Source: Paenibacillus sp. FSL H8-0048 (GTDB taxonomy: Bacteria; Bacillota; Bacilli; Paenibacillales; Paenibacillaceae). From it: a DNA stretch of 64,000 bases. Location of the stretch: contig NZ_JBBODF010000001.1 in the NCBI RefSeq assembly GCF_038002825.1, positions 5,518,001 through 5,582,000 of the forward strand, given 5' to 3'. The notes below the pieces were generated by a model. It was not told the origin of the DNA. It was given only the letters and a program-made list of their open reading frames with translations, and did not search any database. The position numbers were made by a program, and so were the translations under genes. Every line of letters begins with the position of its first letter. The first letter of the stretch is position 1. Of the stretch, positions 1-9,021 are shown piece after piece.

Positions 1-422
1 ATTTGGATATCGCCTTCGAGCAGTTCCGCAATCTGGCGGGTCCGGTTACAGCGATCTCCTTCGGCCTCAGCCTGCTGATCGCAGGTCTGTCCAGCTCGTC
101 GGTGGGCACAATGGCCGGTGATGTGGTCATGCAGGGCTTCATTAATAAAAAAATCAATCTCTACCTCCGCCGGGCGATCACCATTATTCCGCCGCTCGCC
201 ATCATCGCTTTAGGCGTTAATGCGACCAGCGCACTGGTGATGAGCCAGGTCGTCCTTTCCTTCGGGATTGCTTTCGCCCTGATTCCGCTCGTCATCTTCA
301 CCAGTGACCGCCGGATCATGCAGGGGCTGGTGAACCACCGGATCACCACCATCCTCGGCTGGATCATCTCCGCCCTGGTGGTCGCGCTGAACCTGTTTCT
401 GGTAGTGGAGATGTTTGTGTAA
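1..422 (+). CDS. mntH: Nramp-family divalent metal transporter, C-terminal part (partial)
   Basis: The reading frame is open from the left edge to a TAA at 420-422, so this is the 3' end of a gene that starts outside the window. The visible ~139 residues hold about four hydrophobic segments and read like the C-terminal helices of Nramp/MntH proteins, with the family-like stretches SSSSVGTMAGDVVMQGF and FTSDRRIMQGLVN. Family members are proton-coupled Mn2+/Fe2+ importers of the cytoplasmic membrane. The metal-binding DPGN motif lies upstream and cannot be checked. The first in-frame TTG near base 3 is not a real start. No downstream partner follows: the next 670 bases are non-coding. Confidence 0.85.
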   Translation, partial: LDIAFEQFRNLAGPVTAISFGLSLLIAGLSSSSVGTMAGDVVMQGFINKKINLYLRRAITIIPPLAIIALGVNATSALVMSQVVLSFGIAFALIPLVIFTSDRRIMQGLVNHRITTILGWIISALVVALNLFLVVEMFV

Positions 423-483
423 GTTGTGCATGGAATTGATTATTTGAAGTGTGGACCCTATGCTCCACGGCCAGTAACATTTA

Positions 484-670
484 TAGAGGAATCCTGCAAG
501 ATGTGCAACAATACTGCCCCATAGAAGCGACTTATGCTGAAATCCTGCATAAAATGCAACAAATTCAGCGCTAACTTGCTATAAACACCAGAATTCCTGC
601 AAAAGATGCAACAATCTACCGTAGCCCGTAACTTTTTTAGAGGAATCCTGCAAAATGTGCAACAATGCGA
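484..670. repeat. Phased TGCA-N5-TGCA palindrome array, 4 units
   Basis: Four units carry the core TGCA-N5-TGCA inside a wider consensus like ATCCTGCAnnnnnTGCAACA. Core centres are at 501, 552, 604 and 655, so spacing is 51, 52 and 51 bp. The DNA between cores is not conserved. All four units point the same way. The 52-bp step breaks any codon phase, so this is not a coding repeat. The same module recurs at 30392-30460, 45565-45745 and 58072-58250. Confidence 0.85.
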
Positions 671-859
671 TCCATACAAGCGATCCGTGAGCGGAAAGTC
701 TCGGAATTGGCGAGAGATAGGTGGAGCACCTCCAGGAAAGGAAGAAGCTACATTGGATACCACGTACAGTTCACCTGAACTTGCCGGAGGCGGGCGATAG
801 GCGAGAATGAAGAGCAGATGTGCACTTGAATTAGAGTTTGTAACTCCCACCCTTAAACA

Positions 860-990
860 GCGGAGTGGGCGGAATGATCCGCGGAGAAGCGGAGCGTTCG
901 CCTTTGTATCCGGATTTTCACCGATTAGGGGAATGAAAAAAACCTGGATACAAGAGCGATTGGAACAACATTCCGTTTGCGGAGCGTGCT
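860..990. other. Long imperfect hairpin in intergenic DNA
   Basis: TCGCCTTTGTATCC (898-911) pairs with GGATACAAGAGCGA (946-959) apart from a two-base mismatch. GGAATG (871-876) pairs with CATTCC (969-974) further out. The arrangement suggests a folded RNA or a small non-autonomous element. No open frame of convincing content is present, and no second copy was seen in this window. Confidence 0.5.
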
Positions 991-1023
991 CACCGGGCGT
1001 CGTACGTAAATCATGCGCATAAC

Positions 1024-1072
1024 AAAAGAGGTGTCTCATTTGCCGTTTGCCGGCTTCTGGGACACCTCTTTT
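1024..1072. terminator. Bidirectional rho-independent terminator
   Basis: AAAAGAGGTGTC and its complement GACACCTCTTTT enclose a loop of about 25 bases. Both strands end in a T-rich run. It sits just beyond the stop codon of the minus-strand binding-protein gene and probably ends that operon. Confidence 0.75.
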
Positions 1073-1094
1073 CTGTTAATGGATCAGCTTGCTG

Positions 1095-2411
1095 CTATTG
1101 CTTCACAATATCCTGCACCGCTTTGTCCAGCTTCTCCAGCAGCTGGTCATGGTTCAGCTGGCCGCCGAGGTATTCCTGCATGGCTGCGCCGAAGCCCTGG
1201 GTGACGCCGTCAGGGAACATATCCCAGTTCCAGCCCAGCGCATTCCCGGATTTCTCCTGCACAGCAACGGCAACCTGGCCGATATCAGCGGCATCTGCGG
1301 TGATGTTCGCTTCCGCCGGAATGAACTTGAATTCCTTGGTCAGATACTTCTGGCCCGTTTCCGAGCTGACCATCCAGTTCAGGAAGGCCTTGGCTTCCTC
1401 CGGATGTGCGGATTTGCTGTTCACGATATAGTTGTTAGGCACGCCCACCAGGATGGTGCCTTCCTCGTTATTGATCGGGAGCGGGAGGAGGCCCAGGTTC
1501 AGGGCCGGATCAATTTTGTCGATATCGCCTTGCGTCCAGTTCCCTTGCAGCATCATGGCGGCCTTGCCAGAGGCAAATTCAGCCACCTGGGTCGCATAAT
1601 CGGTAGTCATCTTGTTGTCCTGGGCATTGCCTATGATCACATCTACGAGATCCAGCCATTGCTTGAAGACAGCGTTGCCCTTGATGGTCTGTTTGCCCGC
1701 CTTCACATCATCAATGAACTGCTTGGGATCAGGCTGGTGCGCCATACCCACGTTAACAAGGTGAATCCCCATCGACCACCACTCATTGGTCGCTTCGAAC
1801 GGCGTGATGCCGGCAGTCTTCAGCTTGGCAACAGCGTCCTTGAGCTGCGGGAGTGTCTTAGGCTCTTCCGTAATACCGGCCTTGGCGAACAGATCCTTGT
1901 TATAGATCAGCCCGTAGCCTTCAACATTCATAGGCATGCCATAGAGCTTGCCGTCTACGGTTGCCGGTGTCTTGGCGGTCGGAATCAGCTGGGCGGCCCA
2001 AGGCTCATTGCTCAGGTCAGTGGCACGGTCCATATAAGGAACAAGGGCTGTATACCCGCCGTTATTGAAAATCTCAGGCTCAGAGCCGGAAGCAATCTCC
2101 GCCTTCAGCAGTGCACCGTAATCCTCACCGCCGCCGTGCGTTTCGACCTCAACCTTCACCCCCGTCTCCTTCTCATATTCTTCAGCGAGCGCATTCAGCT
2201 GCTCGGCAATTTCCACCTTGAACTGGAACATCTTAATCGTAACATCCTTGGCAGGCGCTTTGCCGGCTTCCGGTGCTGCGGATTCGGTTGACGCGTTAGG
2301 AGCATTCGTAGCGCTTCCATTGCCTGCGGAATTCGTATTGCCGCTGTTCCCGCAACCTGCGATAATGAGGGTGCAAACGGTTGCCATGATGAACGCGAAC
2401 TTTCTTTTCAT
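1095..2411 (-). CDS. Sugar ABC transporter substrate-binding lipoprotein
   Basis: This 438-residue protein starts with a lipoprotein signal peptide whose lipobox is LIIAGC, with Cys20 as the anchored residue, followed by an Asn/Ser/Ala-rich linker. The rest matches family 1 extracellular solute-binding proteins for oligosaccharides. It should sit on the outer face of the membrane and hand sugar to the two permeases encoded upstream (2536-4262). It is the last gene of the minus-strand operon. A 125-base gap separates it from the permease gene and carries one of two copies of a 38-nt operator-like sequence, so it may have its own promoter. No ATPase gene is present; a shared MsmX-type ATPase is usual for such systems. 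The exact sugar is unknown. Confidence 0.9.
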   Translation of the reverse strand: MKRKFAFIMATVCTLIIAGCGNSGNTNSAGNGSATNAPNASTESAAPEAGKAPAKDVTIKMFQFKVEIAEQLNALAEEYEKETGVKVEVETHGGGEDYGALLKAEIASGSEPEIFNNGGYTALVPYMDRATDLSNEPWAAQLIPTAKTPATVDGKLYGMPMNVEGYGLIYNKDLFAKAGITEEPKTLPQLKDAVAKLKTAGITPFEATNEWWSMGIHLVNVGMAHQPDPKQFIDDVKAGKQTIKGNAVFKQWLDLVDVIIGNAQDNKMTTDYATQVAEFASGKAAMMLQGNWTQGDIDKIDPALNLGLLPLPINNEEGTILVGVPNNYIVNSKSAHPEEAKAFLNWMVSSETGQKYLTKEFKFIPAEANITADAADIGQVAVAVQEKSGNALGWNWDMFPDGVTQGFGAAMQEYLGGQLNHDQLLEKLDKAVQDIVKQ

Positions 2412-2473
2412 AGAATAACCTCCCTGGTCTGTGGTTCCTGCTCTTAGAGCGTAATGGAATTCAAAGATGACTT

Positions 2474-2511
2474 ACACTTCATATGTTGCTCGAAAAAGTG
2501 GATATTATTGC
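2474..2511. promoter_or_regulatory. Operator-like 38-nt repeat, copy A
   Basis: This stretch matches 4342-4379 at 30 of 38 positions, including ACACTTCAT, TGC, AAAAGTGGAT and TATTGC blocks at identical spacing. It lies about 63 bases upstream of the binding-protein start on the minus strand. CACTT and AAGTG form inverted half-sites. A binding site for the adjacent AraC-type response regulator is the likely reading, but this is inference. Confidence 0.55.
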
Positions 2512-2535
2512 TGCAAAGGAAAGCCGGCCGAGAGA

Positions 2536-3372
2536 TCACCCTTTAATGGAGCCTGCCGTCACGCCTTCCACAATATAACGCTGGAGCGACAGGAAGAACA
2601 AGAGAATAGGCGTAATTGCCATGACGAGACCCGCAAGGGCCAGATCCCACTTCTTGGTGTACTGTCCGAAGAATTTGGTCACAGCTACAGGCAGGGTCGT
2701 CAGATCCTTATTCCCGCCGATCACCAGGACAGGCAGCAGGTAGTCATTCCAGATCCATAGCGTATTCAGGATAATGACGGTTACAATAATCGGCAGCAGC
2801 AGCGGGAAGACGATCCGGAAGAACACGCCGTACGGATTCGAGCCATCCACCCGCGCGGCTTCCTCCAGCTCCAGAGGCACGGTCTTGATGAACCCGTGGA
2901 ACAGAAAGACCGACAGCGGCATCCCGAAGCCTAGATAACAGGCCACAATGCCGTATAGCTCGCCGCGCAGCTCCAGCAGGCTGGTCACCCGGACCAACTG
3001 CAGCATGAGTGACTGGAACGGAATGATCATCGCCGAGACCAGCAGCAGGAAGACGAAGGAATTGAAGCGTGTCGGCTTGCGCACAATCTGGTAAGCGGCC
3101 ATCGAGCTGAACAGGACGATGAAGATTACACTTAGAATCGTAATGGTCAGAGAGTTGAAGAAGGCCTGCGGGAAGTTAATGGCATCCCAGACCTTGGAAT
3201 AGTTACTCCAGTGGAATACTTGCGGCCAGGAAGCGGCATCGATCAGGATGTCCTTCAGCCCCTTGACCGAATTGCTCAGGACCAGATAGAACGGTGACAG
3301 GAAGACAATAGCCAGCAGAATGGCGGCAATTTCGAGGATGAAGTTGCCCGGGCGGTAGCGGCTGCTGTTCAT
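2536..3372 (-). CDS. Sugar ABC transporter permease, MalG/AraQ type
   Basis: The 278-residue product has six hydrophobic segments and the inner-membrane permease EAA loop (EEAARVDGSNPYGVFF, near residues 185-200) that docks on the ATPase. The length and C-terminal YIVEGVTAGSIKG ending are typical of the second permease of carbohydrate ABC importers. Its start codon overlaps the stop codon of the upstream permease gene at base 3372, so the two are translationally coupled. It forms the membrane channel with that protein and receives sugar from the lipoprotein encoded downstream. Confidence 0.92.
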   Translation of the reverse strand: MNSSRYRPGNFILEIAAILLAIVFLSPFYLVLSNSVKGLKDILIDAASWPQVFHWSNYSKVWDAINFPQAFFNSLTITILSVIFIVLFSSMAAYQIVRKPTRFNSFVFLLLVSAMIIPFQSLMLQLVRVTSLLELRGELYGIVACYLGFGMPLSVFLFHGFIKTVPLELEEAARVDGSNPYGVFFRIVFPLLLPIIVTVIILNTLWIWNDYLLPVLVIGGNKDLTTLPVAVTKFFGQYTKKWDLALAGLVMAITPILLFFLSLQRYIVEGVTAGSIKG

Positions 3373-4262
3373 TAGGCGGACACCTCTTTTCGTTTGGTAA
3401 GCCAGACCTGGGTGACGGTGATCAGGGAGACGGCGGCGAAGAAGAGCAGCGCTTTGGCTGTACCCAGGCCATACCGGTTGTTGATCAGCGCCTCCGCATA
3501 AATGTTATAGGCCAGCGACTGGGTCGAGGTGCCCGGCCCGCCTTTGGTCAGCGACAGGTTGAGGTCGAACATTTTGAAGGCATTGGAGGTCGTCAGGAAC
3601 AGGCAAATGGTGATCGCCGGCATAATCAGCGGGATGTAGACGCTCTTGAACAGCTGCGGAGCGCGGGCACCGTCTATGCGGGCAGCTTCAATGAGATCCT
3701 TCGGAATCCCGGCCAGTCCGGCGATATAGATGACCATCATATAACCGGCCGTCTGCCAGACGAACACGATCACCAGACCCCAGAACCCGGTGCTTGGCGT
3801 GCCCAGCCAGGGCAGCTGGAAGAATGAAATCCCGGTCAGCTCGCCGATTGTAGCGAAGCCCTTGGTGAAGATGAACTGCCAGATGTAGCCGAGCAGAATG
3901 CCGCCGATCACATTGGGCATGAAAAAGACAGTACGGAGCAGCTTCTTCGTCTTCAGCGTCGTCATTAGAATGAAGGCCAGCAGCAGCGCAAGCACGTTGG
4001 CAGCCACAACCGAGATTACGGTGAAGCGCAGGGTGAAGACCAGGGACTCCCAGAACTTATCGTCATTCATGAAAATCCGTTTCCAGTTGGCCGCGCCGGT
4101 CCAGACCGCTTTGTCCAGATCCAGCCCGTTCCAGTCCGTGGAGGAGTAGTAGAAGCCAAGGAAGAACGGGGTGACCACAATGGTCAGGAAAAAGAGCAGA
4201 CAGGGGCCGAGAAATACGATTTGCTGTCCCCAGCCGCGCTGTATACCTAGAGTTTTTCTCAT
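3372..4262 (-). CDS. Sugar ABC transporter permease, MalF/UgpA type
   Basis: This is the first gene of the minus-strand sugar transport operon. The 296-residue protein has six predicted membrane segments and an EAA loop (EAARIDGARAPQLFKSVYIP, near residues 190-210). It pairs with the product of 2536-3372. The start is the ATG at 4262, preceded on the minus strand by AAAGGAGA. The promoter lies in the 154-base divergent gap shared with the histidine kinase gene at 4417, which supports control of the transporter by that two-component system. Confidence 0.92.
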   Translation of the reverse strand: MRKTLGIQRGWGQQIVFLGPCLLFFLTIVVTPFFLGFYYSSTDWNGLDLDKAVWTGAANWKRIFMNDDKFWESLVFTLRFTVISVVAANVLALLLAFILMTTLKTKKLLRTVFFMPNVIGGILLGYIWQFIFTKGFATIGELTGISFFQLPWLGTPSTGFWGLVIVFVWQTAGYMMVIYIAGLAGIPKDLIEAARIDGARAPQLFKSVYIPLIMPAITICLFLTTSNAFKMFDLNLSLTKGGPGTSTQSLAYNIYAEALINNRYGLGTAKALLFFAAVSLITVTQVWLTKRKEVSA

Positions 4263-4341
4263 ATAGACTCTCCTTTGGGTAAGTTTGGGTAAGCTATCTA
4301 CGGGTTCACAGCTTGATTATAGAAAGCCCGGGCCACCGCTA

Positions 4342-4379
4342 ACACTTCATTTCATGCCGGGAAAAGTGGATTATATTGC
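4342..4379. promoter_or_regulatory. Operator-like 38-nt repeat, copy B
   Basis: Second copy of the sequence at 2474-2511, placed in the divergent gap 80 bases upstream of the first permease start (minus strand) and about 37 bases upstream of the kinase start (plus strand). It could serve both directions. Identity is 30/38 with the conserved blocks in the same order and spacing. Confidence 0.55.
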
Positions 4380-4416
4380 AGGCCATACGGCCACATAACT
4401 TGTAGGAGGTTCCCCC

Positions 4417-6246
4417 ATGTTCAAGAACAGCATCCGTACACGGCTGATGGCCTTAGTGCTGCTGGCGTCAGTGATCCCGTCAGGCATCTCTGTGACCTTC
4501 TCTTATCTTTATACGAGGCAGTCGGTTACGGACCAGTCCGTGAAGCAGAATACGAAGCTGCTGACGCTGGGGGAGGCGAATCTCCGGAGTTATTTCAGCG
4601 GCATGAATCAGCGGGCGATGTCGCTATATAGTGGAATTAATGTTCCCGGCTCCTTTTACACCACCCTGCTTACCGCCAAAAATTCCGCTCAGGCCCCGCC
4701 TGGCACGATTCTGCCGGACACCCGGGCCATCATCTCTACCCAGCTGTACAATCTGTTTCTCTCTGACCGCAATACGTATCAGATTCATCTGTATGTGAGG
4801 GCTGCCAGGCAGTCCAATCTGCTGCTTAAGGGGTATTTCCGCCGTGAGGATAACGGCAGCTATGCCGCGGCGAGCGGGCTTGCTGCAGGCACCTACCGAC
4901 CATATCTCGAAGTGGCACATATGGACCATCAATATGGAGTGAAGTCCGGCTTCCCCAATCTGAAGCCGGGGAGCGTGCCGGTTTTTACGGCTCATTTTCC
5001 CATCTACCGGACCCCTAGTGACAGCGTACTGGCAGATTTGTCGATTGATTATACGCTGGGGGAGCTGGAGGGGATTGTGGAGTCGATGTACAATTCAGAC
5101 ACCGAGCGCCTGTATGTGCTGAATGAGCAAGGCGAGGCGCTGTTCGCCTCCGATCCGGACTGGATCGGGAAGCCGGTCACTGCGGGCTGGAGCCGTCTGC
5201 CCGCAGAGCAGGACAGCGGGCATTTCGCCTGGAAGAAGGACGGCTTCCAGGGGATTGTAATGTACAAGCAGATCAAGGACCCTCTGTTCAGCGGAAGCAT
5301 TATCAAGCTGGTGCCGTATGAGGATCTCTACACAGACGCAAGGGTAATTACCCGGTTCAATATGGGCATCGGACTGCTGTTCCTCCTGATCGGGGGCATC
5401 AGTGCCGTGCTGATCTCCATCGGCTTCACCCGTCCGATCAAGAAGCTGATTCACTTCACACAGAAGGTGCAGACCGGCCAGCTGGATGCGCATATGGATG
5501 CCGAGCGGGAGGACGAATTCGGGCTCCTTACCCGCAAGATCACCGGCATGACCCGCACGATCAATGAGCTGATCGTTAAGGAATACCGGCTGGAGCTGGC
5601 GAACAAGACGAATCAGCTGAAGGCGCTCCAGGCCCAGGTGAACCCGCATTTTCTCTACAATGCACTGCAATCCATCGCCAGCCTGTCCTTGCGCTATAAT
5701 GCGCCGAAGGTGTATGATCTCATCTATTCCCTGGGCAGCATGATGCGTTATTCAATGAATACCGAGCGGACCCAGGTACCGCTGCGTGATGAGATTGAGC
5801 ATGTGCAGAACTATATGGTTCTCCAGACAGAGCGGTTCGGCGAAGAGAATCTGCAGCTTGTGGTTGAAGCGGGGCCGGAGACTCTGGAGCTGATCCTGCC
5901 GAAGATGATCCTGCAGCCGATTGTGGAGAATATCTTCAAGCATGCCTTCGCTGACGGGATAAGCGGGGGGCTGATCCAGATCGAGTGCAGGCTGGAGGGG
6001 GTGGCCAAGCTGGTGCTTGCTGTGAAGGATAACGGCCGGGGCATGAGCCCGGAGCGGCTGGAGGAGATTACGGCCTGCCTCAGAGGCAGCAGCCGGCAAG
6101 ACCAGGAGGAGATCGGCTTGTACAATGTGCTGGCCCGCCTGCGGCTCCAGTTCGGAGGCGCAGCAGAGATGCAGCTTAAGAATAATGAAGACGGCCAGGG
6201 GCTGACCGTTACGCTGATTATTCCGCTGGAGGAGATAGACCGTTAA
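4417..6246 (+). CDS. YesM-type sensor histidine kinase
   Basis: The 609-residue protein has a first membrane helix near residues 8-31, a large extracellular Cache-like sensor to about residue 305, a second helix near 312-337, a HAMP domain (FTRPIKKLIHFTQKVQTGQL), then a His_kinase domain with the phospho-acceptor His in LQAQVNPHFLYNALQSI. A HATPase domain at the end carries an N-box (QPIVENIFKHAF) and a G-box (DNGRGMSPERLEE). This is the LytS/YesM class that usually controls sugar ABC operons. GTAGGAGG upstream supports the ATG at 4417. It is followed by its response regulator 76 bases downstream and lies divergent from the transporter operon, its probable target. Confidence 0.93.
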   Translation: MFKNSIRTRLMALVLLASVIPSGISVTFSYLYTRQSVTDQSVKQNTKLLTLGEANLRSYFSGMNQRAMSLYSGINVPGSFYTTLLTAKNSAQAPPGTILPDTRAIISTQLYNLFLSDRNTYQIHLYVRAARQSNLLLKGYFRREDNGSYAAASGLAAGTYRPYLEVAHMDHQYGVKSGFPNLKPGSVPVFTAHFPIYRTPSDSVLADLSIDYTLGELEGIVESMYNSDTERLYVLNEQGEALFASDPDWIGKPVTAGWSRLPAEQDSGHFAWKKDGFQGIVMYKQIKDPLFSGSIIKLVPYEDLYTDARVITRFNMGIGLLFLLIGGISAVLISIGFTRPIKKLIHFTQKVQTGQLDAHMDAEREDEFGLLTRKITGMTRTINELIVKEYRLELANKTNQLKALQAQVNPHFLYNALQSIASLSLRYNAPKVYDLIYSLGSMMRYSMNTERTQVPLRDEIEHVQNYMVLQTERFGEENLQLVVEAGPETLELILPKMILQPIVENIFKHAFADGISGGLIQIECRLEGVAKLVLAVKDNGRGMSPERLEEITACLRGSSRQDQEEIGLYNVLARLRLQFGGAAEMQLKNNEDGQGLTVTLIIPLEEIDR

Positions 6247-6321
6247 TTTGGGCTTTTGTCCAGTGAAGCTCACAGCATAAATATTTAACACGATAAATGA
6301 TCCTTAAAAGGAGCGGCTGAG

Positions 6322-7902
6322 ATGAAGGTGCTGATTGTAGATGATGAGAAGCATGTGCGGGAGGCCATCCGTTATTTTGTTCCGTGGGACAGCTATAACA
6401 TCTCCGGGATCTATGAGGCGACTAACGGGCAGGAGGCGACACGGATCATGGAGGAGCATCAGCCGGCTGTCGTGTTCACGGATATGCGGATGCCGCTGAT
6501 GGACGGGGCGGAGCTGCTGGAATGGCTGCACCGGCATTATCCGCATACGAAGACGATTGTCATCAGCGGATATCAAGATTTCAATTATGTGAAGCCGGCC
6601 ATCGTATACGGCGGTACGGATTATCTGCTGAAGCCGCTGAACAGCAAGCAGCTGATTGCCGCTGCGGAGCATGCCTTCAAGCTGTGGATGGAAGAGGAAG
6701 CGGAACGAAAGCGGCGGCAGCGCCAGAACATGCAGCTCAACGCGCTGCGTCCGCTCTACTGGGACAAGATGCTGTCCGATCTGGTGAGCGGACAGGCCTC
6801 GTTCCATGAGCTGAAGCTGTCCCTCTGTGAAGAGCTGGGGATGCCGATCGGGGCGCAGGAGTGCAGAATCGCCGTCATCCCGCTGCAAGCTGCAGACTGC
6901 CACCTGCTGCGGAGATTCCGCGGGGATGTGGCCTTGACGGCCTTCGTGCTGGCTAATGTCTGCAATGAAGTGATGGCCGCAGACCAGAACGGCTATGCCT
7001 TCCGCAATTGGCAGGGCGGCGGCGAGCTTGTAGTTCTGCTGTGGAGCGCTGCGGCCCAGGCGGAGGAGATGCTTAACCGCATGAATGAAGCCATCCGCCA
7101 GGCGTTTGGCGTTCAGCTGGATATCGGGCTTAGTCCGCTGAACCCGTTGCCGGAAGGGCTGCGGTCTGCTTTTGAACAGGCAGGACAGGCGCTTGCGGAG
7201 CGGAATCTATTACAGCGGGACGGGCGAATCCATCCCTTCAGAGCGCATGGGGACGGAAGTGGACCTGCACACGACTACGGCTTGGAGGAACGGCTGGATA
7301 AGCTTAGAATCGCCGTATTGTCCGGCGATCTGGAGCGGATGGAGCGGGTGGCGGAGGAGTGGGCCGGGCATCTGGCCGGGCTGCCGCTGCTCACGGAGCG
7401 CGTTCTGCTCCAGCAGCAGACGGAGATTCTGGGGGTTCTGAAGCGCTGGCGGCCGGAGGAGGAGCTCAGCCTGGAGCGCTGTTATGACGCCGAGGGGCTG
7501 TTCTCGGTGGAGAACTGGCAGTTCCGGCTGAAATCGCTGCTGCACCGCTTGTCCAAGAGCAGCCCGCAGGCCCCGGACAGCCGGCTCGTCCAGGAGATCA
7601 GGGAGTACCTGGACCGGAACTATGCGCAGGAGATGACACTGCAGCATATTGCGGAACGCTTTTTCATCAGCAGGGAGAACGTGTCGCGCAAGTTCAAGCA
7701 GGTTACCGGGGAGAATCTGTCGGATTATCTGACCGGTCTCCGCGTGGAGAAGGCGAAGACGCTGCTCCAGAATACGAATCTGCGGCTGTCGCAGATCGCG
7801 GAGCTGGTGGGCTATGAGGATGAGAAGTATTTCAGCCGTGTCTTCAAGAAAACCGCCGGCCTTACGCCAAGAGAATACCGCAAGCAGGAAGAAGAAGCGT
7901 GA
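6322..7902 (+). CDS. YesN-type AraC-family response regulator
   Basis: The 526-residue protein begins with a receiver domain (residues 1-120) with acidic residues in IVDDEKHV, the phospho-acceptor Asp in FTDMRMPLMDG, and the conserved Lys in YLLKPL. A long, poorly conserved middle segment follows. The last ~100 residues hold two helix-turn-helix motifs of the AraC type (MTLQHIAERFFISRENVSR and LSQIAELVGYEDEKYFSR). Start ATG is preceded by AAAAGGAG. It forms a two-component pair with the kinase at 4417. Family members activate sugar-transport genes; the duplicated 38-nt sequence at 2474 and 4342 is a candidate binding site. Confidence 0.93.
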   Translation: MKVLIVDDEKHVREAIRYFVPWDSYNISGIYEATNGQEATRIMEEHQPAVVFTDMRMPLMDGAELLEWLHRHYPHTKTIVISGYQDFNYVKPAIVYGGTDYLLKPLNSKQLIAAAEHAFKLWMEEEAERKRRQRQNMQLNALRPLYWDKMLSDLVSGQASFHELKLSLCEELGMPIGAQECRIAVIPLQAADCHLLRRFRGDVALTAFVLANVCNEVMAADQNGYAFRNWQGGGELVVLLWSAAAQAEEMLNRMNEAIRQAFGVQLDIGLSPLNPLPEGLRSAFEQAGQALAERNLLQRDGRIHPFRAHGDGSGPAHDYGLEERLDKLRIAVLSGDLERMERVAEEWAGHLAGLPLLTERVLLQQQTEILGVLKRWRPEEELSLERCYDAEGLFSVENWQFRLKSLLHRLSKSSPQAPDSRLVQEIREYLDRNYAQEMTLQHIAERFFISRENVSRKFKQVTGENLSDYLTGLRVEKAKTLLQNTNLRLSQIAELVGYEDEKYFSRVFKKTAGLTPREYRKQEEEA

Positions 7903-8009
7903 GTATGTATCGTTCACAGCCTGCCTTTCAGCATTTCCCGGTCTGCAACCGATAATAGCTATATGGGCAATGAATACATAGCTGCGGTTATAGGGGAGAG
8001 CTGGATAAT

Positions 8010-9014
8010 ATGGACAATGATCTGGGAAGAACGATTAAGAATGACCTGATTAATGCCTATGGAGTGACTGTAATTCCGGCGGGAAGCAGACTGACTGCCG
8101 AGCATCTGGAGCTTATCCGCAAACAAAAAATCGACAGATTCGACATTCTTTTTGCAGATGAGGCTGACCAGACGCCCTCCTACCAGAAGATGGTCAACAA
8201 TACAGTGGATCTGTCCAAGGAATTATTCGAATCCTACCGGATCTCCCGCAAAATCCCGCTGGCGGATATACGCAAGGAAGTTCTTCCGGTTATCCAGGAG
8301 ATCTCGCGCAACCCGGATATCTTCGCCTTGTTCCATTCGGTGCAGGGCAAGGATGATTATACATATGAGCACAATGTCGGCGTTGCGGTGCTCTCTACCC
8401 TGATCGGGAGATGGCTGGAGATGAGTGAAGCGGAGCTGTCCGTGCTCTCCATGGCTGCAACTCTGCATGACATCGGCAAGCTGAAGATTCCCTCAGAGCT
8501 GCTGAATAAGCCCGGCAAGCTGACGGACGAGGAATACACTCAGGTGAAGAAACATACCGTCTATGGCTACGAGATCCTCAAAGAAACCGCCGGAGCCAAT
8601 TCACGCATTGCCCTGGTGGCGCTTCAGCATCATGAGCGAAACGACGGCAAGGGATATCCGCTGGGGCTGAAGGACGAACAGATCGATCCGTACAGCAAAA
8701 TAGTGGCCGTGGCCGATATTTTTCATGCGATGTCCAGCAAGCGCCCGTATCATGAACCGACGCCGTTCCATATGATTGTGGATCAGATGAGAAGAGGCAG
8801 CTTCGGCGCGCTGGACCCGCATATTGTAACCGTTTTTCTGGAAAATATCGTGAAGCGGTCTGTCGGGCGTGAAGTTGTCCTAACCGATGGCCGGGTCGGC
8901 GAGATTGTCTACTTGAACCCGCATGACATCGAGACTCCGCTGATCCGCATCGGGGATGAATATATTGATCTGAGCAAAAGAACGGAGCTTAACATCCGGG
9001 AGATCAGCCTCTGA
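8010..9014 (+). CDS. HD-GYP domain cyclic-di-GMP phosphodiesterase
   Basis: The 334-residue cytosolic protein has an N-terminal segment of about 100 residues without clear membrane helices, then an HD-GYP domain. The HD pair is in LHDIGKLKIPSELLNKPG, and the GYP motif is intact in HHERNDGKGYPLGL. These are the metal and substrate residues of enzymes that hydrolyse cyclic-di-GMP. A C-terminal tail of about 70 residues resembles the DUF3391-free family often found with this domain. The ATG at 8010 has GGGGAG about 11 bases upstream. The gene ends seven bases from the convergent amidase gene. Confidence 0.9.
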   Translation: MDNDLGRTIKNDLINAYGVTVIPAGSRLTAEHLELIRKQKIDRFDILFADEADQTPSYQKMVNNTVDLSKELFESYRISRKIPLADIRKEVLPVIQEISRNPDIFALFHSVQGKDDYTYEHNVGVAVLSTLIGRWLEMSEAELSVLSMAATLHDIGKLKIPSELLNKPGKLTDEEYTQVKKHTVYGYEILKETAGANSRIALVALQHHERNDGKGYPLGLKDEQIDPYSKIVAVADIFHAMSSKRPYHEPTPFHMIVDQMRRGSFGALDPHIVTVFLENIVKRSVGREVVLTDGRVGEIVYLNPHDIETPLIRIGDEYIDLSKRTELNIREISL

Positions 9015-9021
9015 TTCCGGT

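Noticed and set aside
484..670. CRISPR array
   Set aside because: The conserved part is a 13-bp palindrome with loose flanks, intervening DNA is not spacer-like, units can be inverted, and no cas gene is present.
458..1039. Minus-strand frame of 193 codons over the first palindrome array
   Set aside because: Runs through non-coding repeats with 51/52-bp steps and a long hairpin; residues repeat the array rather than show a protein fold.
1089..2291. Plus-strand frame of 400 codons opposite the sugar-binding protein gene
   Set aside because: Antisense shadow of a lipoprotein gene with clear signal peptide; no ribosome site or recognisable domain.
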